DNA from: Bradyrhizobium betae
GTDB taxonomy: Bacteria > Pseudomonadota > Alphaproteobacteria > Rhizobiales > Xanthobacteraceae
Assembly (NCBI RefSeq): GCF_004123905.1
Contig: NZ_MZXW01000021.1
Coordinates: 1 to 64,000 of the forward strand
Reading direction: 5' to 3'
Length of the DNA stretch: 64,000 nucleotides
Shown: piece after piece, positions 26,846 to 34,933 of the stretch
Layout: each line of letters opens with the position of its first letter
Numbering within the stretch: position 1 is the stretch's first letter
The notes under the pieces: generated by a model
Told to the model about the DNA's origin: nothing
The model's database searches: none
The model's input: only the letters and a program-made list of their open reading frames with translations
Made by a program: the position numbers and the translations under genes

Positions 26846-27787
26846 ATGCTGCAGCTGCGTGTGAAGCGGATCACCCCCGAGGCAGAGAGCATCAAATCCT
26901 ACGAGCTCGTCCCGTCTGATGGCGCCGAGCTCCCGGCCTTCACGGCCGGCGCTCACATCGATCTGCACCTGTCGAACGGCCTCATTCGTTCCTACTCGCT
27001 GGTGAACGACCAGCGCGAGCGGCATCGTTACGTGATTGCAGTCAACAAAGATCCGGCAAGTCGCGGTGGCTCCGCTTTCATCCACGACCAGATCCGTGCA
27101 GGAGATACAGTCACCGCGTCCGGCCCGCGCAACAACTTTGCGCTCGTCGAGCACGCGGATCATTCGATCCTGATTGCGGGCGGGATCGGCATCACCCCGC
27201 TGCTCTCGATGGTCCGTCGGCTCGAGGCACTCGGACGGCGCTGGCAGCTGTTCTATGCCGCAAGAACGCGGCGGGCGGCGGCATTCCTGGACGAGCTCGA
27301 GGTAGGTCGGCCAGACGTCCTGCATGTTGATCTCGACGACGAGCGGGCGGGCCAGCTATTCGACCTCAACGGCATCGTGGCCCAGGCGCCGGCGAACGCC
27401 CATCTCTACTGCTGCGGTCCAACCCCAATGCTGGAGGCGTTCGAGGCGGCAACAGCCGAACGGCCCGCCGATCTCGTTCATGTCGAGTACTTCAAGCCGA
27501 AGCAAGAAGCGGCGGTGGAAGGCGGCTTCGAGATTCGCCTCGCCCGCAGCAATCGCGCCATCCTGGTGGAGCCCGGCAAATCGATCCTCGATGCGCTGCT
27601 GGAAGCCGGGATCGCCGCGAGTTTTTCCTGCATGGAAGGCGTCTGCGGCACCTGCGAGACGCGCGTTCTGGAGGGCATACCCGACCACCGGGACCAGTTT
27701 CTCAGCGAGGAGGAACAGGCGACGAACAAGACGATGATAATCTGCTGTTCGGGCACGAAGACGAAAACACTGACTTTGGACCTCTAG
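26846..27787 (+). CDS. Phthalate-dioxygenase-reductase-type oxidoreductase
   Basis: A 313-residue one-chain electron-transfer protein. An FMN-binding domain (RSYSLVND), an NAD domain (IAGGIGITPLLSMVRRLE) and a C-terminal plant-type 2Fe-2S ferredoxin domain with Cys262, Cys267 and Cys270 in CMEGVCGTC and a fourth Cys near the end (IICCSG). This FMN-NAD-2Fe2S order is that of phthalate dioxygenase reductase and VanB. I prefer the ATG at 26846 after GTGAGG; one at 26828 overlaps the oxygenase. It hands NADH electrons to the oxygenase at 25519. Confidence 0.9.
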   Translation: MLQLRVKRITPEAESIKSYELVPSDGAELPAFTAGAHIDLHLSNGLIRSYSLVNDQRERHRYVIAVNKDPASRGGSAFIHDQIRAGDTVTASGPRNNFALVEHADHSILIAGGIGITPLLSMVRRLEALGRRWQLFYAARTRRAAAFLDELEVGRPDVLHVDLDDERAGQLFDLNGIVAQAPANAHLYCCGPTPMLEAFEAATAERPADLVHVEYFKPKQEAAVEGGFEIRLARSNRAILVEPGKSILDALLEAGIAASFSCMEGVCGTCETRVLEGIPDHRDQFLSEEEQATNKTMIICCSGTKTKTLTLDL

Positions 27788-27810
27788 ATGCGCAACGAGG
27801 ACACGAGAGT

Positions 27811-29007
27811 TTGAGGTCAACGCAGAGATCAGAGCGCACGCTGCGAGGCCGGGTCGCCGTGATAGGCATCGGCGAGACCGAGTATTACCGCCACGGGACC
27901 TCACCTGATCCGGAGTTCAAGCTGGCCCTCAAGGCGATCCTCGCCGCTTGCGAGGATGCCGGGATCGATCCGCGTGAGCTCGACGGTTTCTCGTCCTATG
28001 GCGATGACCGTAGCGAGGCGTCTCGCCTCGCGGCCGCGCTCGGCATCCGTCAGCTTCGCACGGCCACGATGCAATGGGGCGGTGGCGGTGGCGGCTGCTG
28101 CGCCGCTGTGGCCAATGCCGCGGCCTCTATCGTCGCCGGCCTCGCCGATTGCGTGGTCGTCTTCAGATCTCTGGCCCAAGGCCAACACGGCCGCTTCGGC
28201 CAGGCCGCAAACATCGACACGATCTCTGGCGAGAGGGCCTACTTGATGCCGTATGGCGTGCTGGCTCCGCCTCAACGCTTTGCCATGCGCGTTCGTCGTT
28301 TCATGCACGAGCACGGCGTACGCCAGGAGGCGCTACGCGCGATCGCGCTGGCGTCATACCATCACGCCCAGGCTAATCGACGCGCGGTCATGTACGGCCG
28401 TCCGCTCGATCCCGAAAAATACGACACCTCGCGCTGGATCACCGAGCCTTTCCACCTATATGATTGCTGCATGGAGAATGACGGCGCGGCAGCGATCGTG
28501 CTCGTCGCTGCGGACCGCGCCGGCGAGTTTCGCAGCAGGCCGGCCTACCTATTGGGCGCAGCGGTGGGATCGGGATATCGCGCCAGAGCTGTGCCGCACA
28601 ACGCGCCCCAATATGCCAGTGCGAGCTTCGATACGGTCGCAGCCGATCTCTATCGTATGGCTCGTCTCGGGCCGGCCGATGTCGGTGTCGTTCAGTGTTA
28701 CGAGAACTTCACGGGTGGCGTGGTGATGGCGCTGGCAGAGCATGACTTTTTCGCGCCGGGCGAGGCAAACGATTTTCTGACGCTCGAAAATCTGCTCGCG
28801 CCTTCCGGACGCCTTCCGCTCAATACCAGCGGCGGCAATCTTGCCGAATGTTACATGCACGGTTTCGAACTGGTGCTGGAAGCCGTGCGCCAAGTGCGCG
28901 GCACGTCCGTGAACCTCGCCGAACGCAAAGACGTGGCGATGGTGATCGGCGGGCCGATGGTCACACCGGTCAGCAATCTTCTCCTCGGCTCGGAGGCAAC
29001 GCTGTGA
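27811..29007 (+). CDS. Thiolase-like (Ltp2-type) protein, second copy
   Basis: A 398-residue thiolase-superfamily protein. RVAVIGIGETEYYRHGTSPD opens it, a glycine run GGGGGGCC lies near residue 93, CYENFTGGVV near 300, and NTSGGNLAECYMHG with EAVRQVRG near 345. These tyrosine-bearing segments match Ltp2-type aldolases rather than classical thiolases. The TTG at 27811 is used because no in-frame ATG gives a full N-terminus. The stop overlaps the GTG of the DUF35 gene, so the pair is coupled. It follows the Rieske system and may cleave a hydroxylated acyl-CoA made upstream. Confidence 0.82.
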   Translation: MRSTQRSERTLRGRVAVIGIGETEYYRHGTSPDPEFKLALKAILAACEDAGIDPRELDGFSSYGDDRSEASRLAAALGIRQLRTATMQWGGGGGGCCAAVANAAASIVAGLADCVVVFRSLAQGQHGRFGQAANIDTISGERAYLMPYGVLAPPQRFAMRVRRFMHEHGVRQEALRAIALASYHHAQANRRAVMYGRPLDPEKYDTSRWITEPFHLYDCCMENDGAAAIVLVAADRAGEFRSRPAYLLGAAVGSGYRARAVPHNAPQYASASFDTVAADLYRMARLGPADVGVVQCYENFTGGVVMALAEHDFFAPGEANDFLTLENLLAPSGRLPLNTSGGNLAECYMHGFELVLEAVRQVRGTSVNLAERKDVAMVIGGPMVTPVSNLLLGSEATL

Positions 29008-29456
29008 GCGGCTCGGAAAACTCTTTCCATCTGCCCGAGGGGCTTCCGATCCCAACGGCCGAACCGGACAGGTTATCAGCACCCTATTGGGAAGGCTTGC
29101 GCCAAGGGCGGCTCCTCGTACAGCGTTGCAGCGGGTGCGGGACCTGGCAGTTTGGCCCCGAATGGATCTGCCACCGATGTCACGCCTTCGATCCCGACTG
29201 GGTCGAGATCGCCCCGCGCGGCCGCATCTTCAGCTGGGAGCGTGTCTGGCATCCGTCGCACCCGGCACTCCGGCAGCACGGACCGTATCTCGCAGTCCTG
29301 GTGGAGTTGCCGCATGCCGGCGGGATCCGCATGGTCGGCAACCTCCCGGGCGATCCTATGCAAGAGGTCGCAATCGGGGCCGACGTGGTTGGGTCGTTTG
29401 AACATCACCCGGGCTCGGACCCACCATACTCATTGCTGCAGTGGCACCGGCGCTAG
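29004..29456 (+). CDS. DUF35 OB-fold protein, second copy
   Basis: A 150-residue DUF35 protein. The zinc ribbon CSGCGTWQFGPEWICHRC lies near residues 43-60 and the OB-fold follows with FSWERVWHPSHPAL. GTG at 29004 overlaps the thiolase stop (GTGA) and has GGAGG nine bases upstream. It is the obligate partner type of the Ltp2-like protein at 27811. It closes the plus-strand catabolic run; 175 bases later comes a tRNA-Lys fragment. Confidence 0.86.
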   Translation: MSGSENSFHLPEGLPIPTAEPDRLSAPYWEGLRQGRLLVQRCSGCGTWQFGPEWICHRCHAFDPDWVEIAPRGRIFSWERVWHPSHPALRQHGPYLAVLVELPHAGGIRMVGNLPGDPMQEVAIGADVVGSFEHHPGSDPPYSLLQWHRR

Positions 29457-29631
29457 GCGTACGGCGGTGAAGATGGCAGCTCAGGAAGTACGTCCCCTAT
29501 CGTTGGTCGCGCCTAGAGGACTTAGACGGCACTTTTTGGTTGGATATTTCGGAGCATGCCATTGATCTCTAATGATCGGCTTTTGGCTCAGTTGGAAAAA
29601 TTCTCTCGTAAAATCAATGATCTTATCATGT
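29457..29631. other. Intergenic stretch, AT-richer than its surroundings
   Basis: No coding signal. Composition drops in GC, and GGCTCAGTTGG near 29584 resembles a tRNA D-arm, though nothing else of a 5' tRNA half can be recognised. It may be foreign DNA left at an integration junction. Confidence 0.4.
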
Positions 29632-29676
29632 CTCTTAATCAGCGGGCCCCAGGTTCGAGCCCCGGTGCGCCCACCA
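29632..29676 (+). tRNA. tRNA-Lys(CUU) 3' fragment (integration scar)
   Basis: Forty-five bases match the 3' part of a tRNA-Lys: anticodon loop CTCTTAA with anticodon CTT, then variable region, T-arm with TTCGAGC loop and the acceptor strand TGCGCCC-A-CCA. No matching acceptor 5' strand lies upstream, so it is not a functional tRNA. One A-C mismatch appears in the T-stem. Such 3' ends are standard attachment sites for tyrosine-recombinase islands, and this one sits where gene content changes. Confidence 0.75.
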
Positions 29677-29939
29677 TATAAATCAAGACCTTAGCCAGAA
29701 AACCGTTTGAGAGGACCGAACCAAAACGGTTTTTCAAACGGTGTATTTTCGAGCATTTGCTCAGCCAGCTCAATAATGTGAAACGCCGGCGACCCGTTTC
29801 GAGAAACGAATGGGCATCAGTGAAGAGCAGCAAGGTAAGGTCTGAGTATGCGGGTATCGTTCGACAGCAATGCTTGGGAAAAAATATTCGATCCAGCAGA
29901 CCGCGATTGGACCTCAATTCGTGCGGCGTTAGCGAAAAG

Positions 29940-30609
29940 CCAGATCGCGGGAGGAAGCCGAATTTCCCAACGTCGTGCAATCTTGGTCTGACCGCCTCCA
30001 CCCAAATGACGCTGCAGCGACATTCGCCGCGTTTGGTTCGACTTGCCAGACCGGCGTCGGCTACGATGTGAAGTACCGCTTGAAGGTTAAAGACGGAAGT
30101 TATCGTTGGTTCCGAGCAACAGGTGGAGTCGTGTTGGACGAGAAAGGCCGGCCGCGGCGCGCCTGCGGATCGTTGGTCGATATCGACGAGCTCATGAAGG
30201 CGGAGGAAGAGAAGAGCGGGATGGTCCGTCGATTGGCGGTCGACCTTGAAAGCGCGATCGGAGAAATCGTCGATACCGTCTCCTCAGCTTCAAATGAGCT
30301 CGAGAGCTCTGCGAGTAGTCTAAGCAGCACGGCCGAACGCTCGCAAAAATCAACCACTGTCGCCGCTGCTGCCTCCGAGGCGGCGTCTAGCAACGTCCAG
30401 GTGCGGCGACGCAGGAGATTGCGCGCAACGTTCAGCAGGCTGCAAGCGGCACCCAGCGCGCCTCCACCAACATCATAAATGTGCAGCGCGAGGCCTCCGA
30501 AACTGGTTCTGCGTCTTCGCAAGTCTTGTCGGCAGCTCGGTCGTTATCGAGCGAGAGCAATCGCCTCAAAGACGAAGTGAGTCGGTTTCTCAAGACGATA
30601 CGTGCTTGA
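29940..30609 (+). pseudogene. PAS-domain methyl-accepting chemotaxis protein remnant
   Basis: The first part encodes a PAS/PAC segment (FPNVVQSWSDRLHPND, YRLKVKDGSYRWFRATGG) followed by the start of a chemoreceptor signalling helix (NELESSASSLSSTAERSQ). At about 30400 the frame changes; the new frame reads GAATQEIARNVQQAASGTQ and ends ETGSASSQVLSAARSLSSES to a stop at 30607-30609. Intact homologues have roughly 150 residues between these points, including the kinase-contacting hairpin tip. So an internal deletion with a frame change has removed the signalling core. The N-terminus is also broken. It directly follows the tRNA-Lys scar. Confidence 0.78.
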
Positions 30610-30705
30610 TGACAAAGGTATTGGCGAGAAAGTAATTAGAAATTGGCTGAAGTTCGGTCCTGATTGCCAAGTGGGGGGCGTTGCTGTGGTGAGACGAGGC
30701 TAGGC

Positions 30706-32382
30706 CTACGATCCCGCGACAGCGATTTCGGAGCCGGGCCTGACGGGCAACCGGAGAAGCGAAGGATAGGACGGTCCATGCCAGATCCCAATCGTAATAA
30801 CCACGGCATGCGTCTTTGGCGTGCTCGCCGGATCTTCGCCCGTTCCCGGATTGACGGGATAGGCCGGATAATCGGCCCCCGCGACGGAGAGGCGGAGCCG
30901 CTCACCCTTCTTGAGTGTCGCGCACGTGGTAGTCAGTCTCAGCTTGTATCGGCCTGCCGTCGCGGCGCGATAATGCGCATACCCGCTCGAGATCTGAAGG
31001 ACCCGTTCGTCAGGAGTGACGAGTGAAAGGATGCAGCAAAGGTCGAAGCTCGGACGGTCGCAGCTCACCTCGAGTTCGACCTCGGGTTCGCCGACCACCT
31101 CGACGGCGTCGTCAAGAGTTTTCGTCGTGAAGGTCAGAACGTCGCCCCGTTCATCGGCGACCCGGCGGTCGACTGGTCCCGTCGGAGCGCCGTAGTAGCC
31201 GCCGACAGTAGGTGAGGGTCGCCAGGGGTCGTGGACGATATGCTCGACATTCTCCTCCGGGCCCGGCCGAAGACCGAGGGTGCCGTCCTGAGCGTCCAGC
31301 GACGCTCGACCCGTGCCACCAAGGAACAGCGTCTGCGTGTTTGCCGGCAGATCCTGATATTGCTGCCATTTTTTCAAACCCATATCGAACAACTCGATCC
31401 GTCGGTCATCGGCCCGGCTCGGCGAACCCTTGAGGATTCGGTCAAAGAATCGGATGTGATCGATGTCGACATTGCGGTCTGCCTCTGGCCCGAAATCGAC
31501 CGAGCCCACCTTCCGCGTCCACGGAAAATGGATCCAGGGGCCGACGATGAGCCTGGTGTCATCGCAGCTGCCTGCAACAGCTCGGAAGGATTCGATCGTG
31601 GCCGGCAGGAAGGGGTCGAACCAGCCACCGACGAACAGCATCGGCAATTGGCGGGCACGAATGGCGTCCAGATGTGTCCCAGGCGAAATGCGGTCCCAAT
31701 ACGAAGAATCGGGGGGCGTTTCGAGCCAGTCCATGACGTGCGAATAATGTCGGTACTTTTGCAGCAGCTGTGGCATTGCCGCGATCGGGCCGCTGAGCGG
31801 CAGGCTGGTCCCGGCGGCTTGCAAGGCGCTGAACGCCTCGTCGTCGCCTGCGCGCCGCGCCGCCTCTGCGGTGATCTGGATGCCCCAGCCGATCATGTGC
31901 TTCATCTGCAGGGCGCCGTTCTCGTAGGCCCAATGTGCGGGATTCCACGGCCCCATCACCGGCGCGAGAGCCTTCAGCGACGGGCAGTCTCCCGCCGCGG
32001 CGAGCAGTTGGTTGTAAGCCTGATAGGAGAAGCCATACATCCCGACGTCGCCGTTCGCGCCATCGAGACGCGCCGCCCATTCGACCGCCTCCGCGCCGTC
32101 CTCGATTTCGGTTTCACCCGGGCGGAATGTTCCCTCCGATGTGCCGCGTCCTCTGACGTCCTGCACCACGACGATATAGCCATGTGAGGCGTACCAGGAG
32201 GGATGCGCGTGGCAGATGCTGCATGCGATGCGTCTGCTATAGGCTTGGCGCTGAAGCAGAACCGGATAGGGTCCCGGCGCCGCCGGACGGTACACGTCGG
32301 CATCGAGCCGCGTGCCATCCTTTAGCGTCATGGTTTCGATTTGCGGGGGCAGGACGGGCAATCGAAGTGATTTTGCTGACAT
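30706..32382 (-). CDS. S15/CocE-NonD family hydrolase
   Basis: A 558-residue alpha/beta hydrolase of the X-Pro dipeptidyl-peptidase (S15) / cocaine esterase family. The N-terminal catalytic domain opens with MTLKDGTRLDADVYRP (18-33) and has VQDVRGRGTSEG (73-84); the nucleophile is Ser119 in GMYGFSYQ. FDPFLPA near 260 suits the Asp region, and the C-terminal beta-sandwich holds VGEPEVELEVSCD. Members hydrolyse esters, amides or cyclic imides. It follows the creatininase-family gene by 59 bp and probably shares its promoter. Confidence 0.85.
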   Translation of the reverse strand: MSAKSLRLPVLPPQIETMTLKDGTRLDADVYRPAAPGPYPVLLQRQAYSRRIACSICHAHPSWYASHGYIVVVQDVRGRGTSEGTFRPGETEIEDGAEAVEWAARLDGANGDVGMYGFSYQAYNQLLAAAGDCPSLKALAPVMGPWNPAHWAYENGALQMKHMIGWGIQITAEAARRAGDDEAFSALQAAGTSLPLSGPIAAMPQLLQKYRHYSHVMDWLETPPDSSYWDRISPGTHLDAIRARQLPMLFVGGWFDPFLPATIESFRAVAGSCDDTRLIVGPWIHFPWTRKVGSVDFGPEADRNVDIDHIRFFDRILKGSPSRADDRRIELFDMGLKKWQQYQDLPANTQTLFLGGTGRASLDAQDGTLGLRPGPEENVEHIVHDPWRPSPTVGGYYGAPTGPVDRRVADERGDVLTFTTKTLDDAVEVVGEPEVELEVSCDRPSFDLCCILSLVTPDERVLQISSGYAHYRAATAGRYKLRLTTTCATLKKGERLRLSVAGADYPAYPVNPGTGEDPASTPKTHAVVITIGIWHGPSYPSLLRLPVRPGSEIAVAGS

Positions 32383-32441
32383 CTACGGAAGCTTCATCGT
32401 GAATTCATGCGCATACAGGCGCGGTGTGTCGAAAATCCCGA

Positions 32442-33260
32442 CTACGGGGTCGGCTCATTCGTTGCCGATCTGATCCGTGACATCGGATACTGCTCGACCT
32501 CCGTGATCAGCTTGATCAAGCGGCTGGCCGCGCGTTCGATAGCCGCGCGGCCGCGCTCGGCATCTGCGAGCGCGGCGTTGCCGCAGGCTCCTTTGGGGTT
32601 GATGTCCTGCATTTGCCAGCCGAATCCAACCGGACCTTCCGGCATGAGGATCTCGCATTCCCTCTCCAGGGTCTGGGAGAGAGACCTGAAATCCTCCGCG
32701 AGCGCCATGTCGACGAGTTCGGGATGCAAATGGCACATTACGCTGGTCTCGATTTCCCCGCCGTGGATTCCATGCTTGCGTTCGGCCGCATTGAAGAAGT
32801 CCGACAGGTCCGTGAAGCGCGACCATTGCGACGAGACGGCCAGCATGCCGAGCCTGACCCGGAGCTCGCGGCAGACGATCTCCATGACCTGCGGCTGGCC
32901 GCCATGCGAGTTGACGAAGACGATCTTGCGAACTCCGGCCCGGTGAACGCTCTCGCAGACCTCGTACCAGACGCGGCCCAGCGTTTCGGCCGAGAGCGTC
33001 AGCGTGCCGGGGAACGCAGAGTGCTCATTCGACTTGCCGATCGACATCGTCGGCAGGATGAGGGCCGGGAAATCGTCGGCCATCTGCGCAACTGCGTGCT
33101 GGATTATACCTTCGACGATCGCCGTATCGACGCGGACCGGCAGATGCGGCCCGTGCTGCTCGACAGCACCGACCGGCAGCACGGCGACGATCCTGCTCAG
33201 ATCAAGTTGACGGAAATCCTCGGCCGACAGGTCCCACCACCAATGCGACTTCAGTTTCAT
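32442..33260 (-). CDS. Creatininase-family amidohydrolase
   Basis: A 272-residue creatininase-fold metal hydrolase. Glu34 and His36 in GAVEQHGPHLP, Asp45 in VDTAIVE, SHGGQPQV and the Glu in HGGEIETS are the expected metal and catalytic positions. The family opens cyclic amides (creatinine) or small formamide-type bonds. I place the start at ATG 33260 because the upstream extension to 33341 lacks family similarity; the ribosome binding site is weak. The gene reads from a promoter carrying a LysR-type box at 33390-33406. Confidence 0.83.
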   Translation of the reverse strand: MKLKSHWWWDLSAEDFRQLDLSRIVAVLPVGAVEQHGPHLPVRVDTAIVEGIIQHAVAQMADDFPALILPTMSIGKSNEHSAFPGTLTLSAETLGRVWYEVCESVHRAGVRKIVFVNSHGGQPQVMEIVCRELRVRLGMLAVSSQWSRFTDLSDFFNAAERKHGIHGGEIETSVMCHLHPELVDMALAEDFRSLSQTLERECEILMPEGPVGFGWQMQDINPKGACGNAALADAERGRAAIERAASRLIKLITEVEQYPMSRIRSATNEPTP

Positions 33261-33389
33261 CTCGGTTGCCTTGTCGGTTTCCTTGGCTCGAATTGGCAGA
33301 CAAGCCGGCGAGGCTTCGTCGCCCAGCGGCCTGTCAATCATTGTTGGGCATCTTCGGAAGCATGAAAAGTGCTTAATTTCGTCTGTTGT

Positions 33390-33406
33390 GTTGCCATATT
33401 GGCAAC
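33390..33406. promoter_or_regulatory. LysR-type box 1
   Basis: GTTGCC-ATATT-GGCAAC is a perfect 6-bp inverted repeat with T-N11-A spacing. On the minus strand it is followed at the same distance by a block (cgaaattaagcactttt) resembling those at the other three boxes. It lies 130 bp before the creatininase-family start. Confidence 0.72.
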
Positions 33407-33464
33407 GCGCGCCGAGCGGGCCCTGATGGCAGCCGTGACGATCGTCGCGACCGTCTTTGCCGGT

Positions 33465-34367
33465 TCAGCCGGCAACCTCGCGGATCATCGCCTTCAGCAT
33501 CTCCGCAAGCACGCTCGCGATCGCGCTGGTGCCCCGGACATGGCCGATCAGCATCAGCGCCTGCGCGTCCTGCGCAAGCTCGCGAGCGGGAACGTAGGTC
33601 AGCCGCCCGGCACGCCGCTCGGATTCCACGTCGAAGGGGGTCAGGAAGGTGATGCCGTCGTTCAGGATGACGGCGTGCCGCATGATCTCGATCGAATTGG
33701 TCTCGATCGCCGGCTGCAGGTCGATCGCGACCCGTGCGAAAGCCGAGTCCAGATAAGGCCGGATCGCACTCGTGCCGTCGGCGATGACGAGCGGGTAGTC
33801 GACGCAATCGCTGAGGCGGACGTTGCTTCGCTTTGCCAATGGATGGTTGGGGGTCATGACGGCGCCGAGCCGGCCGACGGCGCGCGCGAGGACCTTCAGA
33901 TTGCTGTCCTTGCCGAAATCGAACCCGATACCGAGGTCGGCCTCGCCGCTGGCGACCGCAACCTGAATCTCCGCCCCGGTATTGAAGAGCGTCAGGTTGA
34001 GCTTGACGCGCGGATTGGCCGCGCGAAACTCCTTCACCTTATTCGGGACGAGGTTGGAGGCGAGGCCGCTCATCATCGCCAGTGTGATTTCGCCGCGTCG
34101 CAAGCCCTTCAATTCCTCGATCTTGACTTGGGTGCGGGTCAGCTCCTTGAGCGTCTGGCGGACATGCCCGATCAGCACTTCCCCTGCGGCGGTCAGGATC
34201 AGCTTCTTCGGAAGACGCTGGAAGATCGGCGTTCCCAATTGCGTTTCCAGTGCGAGAATCTGGCGGCTGATTGCCGACGCCGCGACATTGAGACGGTCCG
34301 CCGCCTTGCGGATCGAGCCGGTGCGGGCAACCTCGTCAATGTAGTTCAACAGCCGGCTGTGCAGCAT
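33465..34367 (-). CDS. LysR-family transcriptional regulator
   Basis: A 300-residue LysR protein. The N-terminal helix-turn-helix spans about residues 1-62, with SIRKAADRLNVAASAISRQILALE and RLPKKLILTAAGE; a linker helix and a periplasmic-binding-like effector domain follow. ATG 34367 gives the classic length; an extension to 34421 would run into the operator. It is divergent from the cupin-isochorismatase operon, with a GTTGCC-N5-GGCAAC box 39 bp upstream of its start, so autoregulation is likely. It is the only regulator between the two tRNA scars and the best candidate to bind all four boxes. Confidence 0.9.
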   Translation of the reverse strand: MLHSRLLNYIDEVARTGSIRKAADRLNVAASAISRQILALETQLGTPIFQRLPKKLILTAAGEVLIGHVRQTLKELTRTQVKIEELKGLRRGEITLAMMSGLASNLVPNKVKEFRAANPRVKLNLTLFNTGAEIQVAVASGEADLGIGFDFGKDSNLKVLARAVGRLGAVMTPNHPLAKRSNVRLSDCVDYPLVIADGTSAIRPYLDSAFARVAIDLQPAIETNSIEIMRHAVILNDGITFLTPFDVESERRAGRLTYVPARELAQDAQALMLIGHVRGTSAIASVLAEMLKAMIREVAG

Positions 34368-34405
34368 GTGTCTGGCCCCGATCAATTTCCCCAAGGTGAT
34401 GGTTT

Positions 34406-34422
34406 GTTGCCGAAAAGGCAAC
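34406..34422. promoter_or_regulatory. LysR-type box 2
   Basis: GTTGCC-GAAAA-GGCAAC, a perfect inverted repeat with T-N11-A, lies between the divergent LysR gene and the cupin gene (89 bp before 34511). It is followed by the conserved block CGAATTAAAGCGCTTTGAGG. Confidence 0.78.
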
Positions 34423-34510
34423 AGGTCTGTCGAATTAAAGCGCTTTGAGGCGATGCGTTGTCATGCGACATCCGTCATGACGAGAGTGCACTGTCCGAGG
34501 AAGTGATCCC

Positions 34511-34930
34511 ATGTCGTTCAGCGTCGCCGATCTCACGCATGCGAAAGTCTTCCGCATCGCGCCGAAGGACACCAATTATTTCGCAGTCCTGTTCGACCAG
34601 GTAACGGATCGGATCGGCAACATCTTCGTCATCGAAATTTTCCAGCCTGGCGGGGCGACGCCACCCAATGAGCACGCCGTCGCGCACGAGTTCTTTCACG
34701 TGCTGCACGGCGTCGGTGTCGCGCGCTGCGACGGCAAGACCCTGCCGATCAAGAAGGGCGACTCGCTTCTGCTGCACCCGGGCTCAGAGCACGTCATCGA
34801 GAACACGGGGCCGGGCAAGCTCTACACGCTCACCGTGATGACGCCCAACGAAGGCTTTTCCGAGCTGATCCGCAGCGGTGAGCCCGTCGCGCTCGACGCC
34901 GAGGACATGCGCGCGCTGCAAGGGCTCTGA
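34511..34930 (+). CDS. Cupin-domain protein
   Basis: A 139-residue single-domain cupin. Motif 1 is seen in NEHAVAHEFFHVLHGVGVARCDG and motif 2 in GDSLLLHPGSEHVIENTG, giving the usual histidines for a bound metal. GAGGAAGTG precedes the ATG. It could be a small dioxygenase, an isomerase or a binding protein. It is first of a four-gene operon (cupin, isochorismatase-type hydrolase, FAD oxidase, quinone reductase-like) under LysR box 2. Three bases separate it from the next start. Confidence 0.83.
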   Translation: MSFSVADLTHAKVFRIAPKDTNYFAVLFDQVTDRIGNIFVIEIFQPGGATPPNEHAVAHEFFHVLHGVGVARCDGKTLPIKKGDSLLLHPGSEHVIENTGPGKLYTLTVMTPNEGFSELIRSGEPVALDAEDMRALQGL

Positions 34931-34933
34931 TCG

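Noticed and set aside
29584..29676. A complete tRNA gene
   Set aside because: A D-arm-like GGCTCAGTTGG lies upstream, but the acceptor 5' strand and anticodon 5' stem do not pair with the 3' fragment, so only the 3' part is real.
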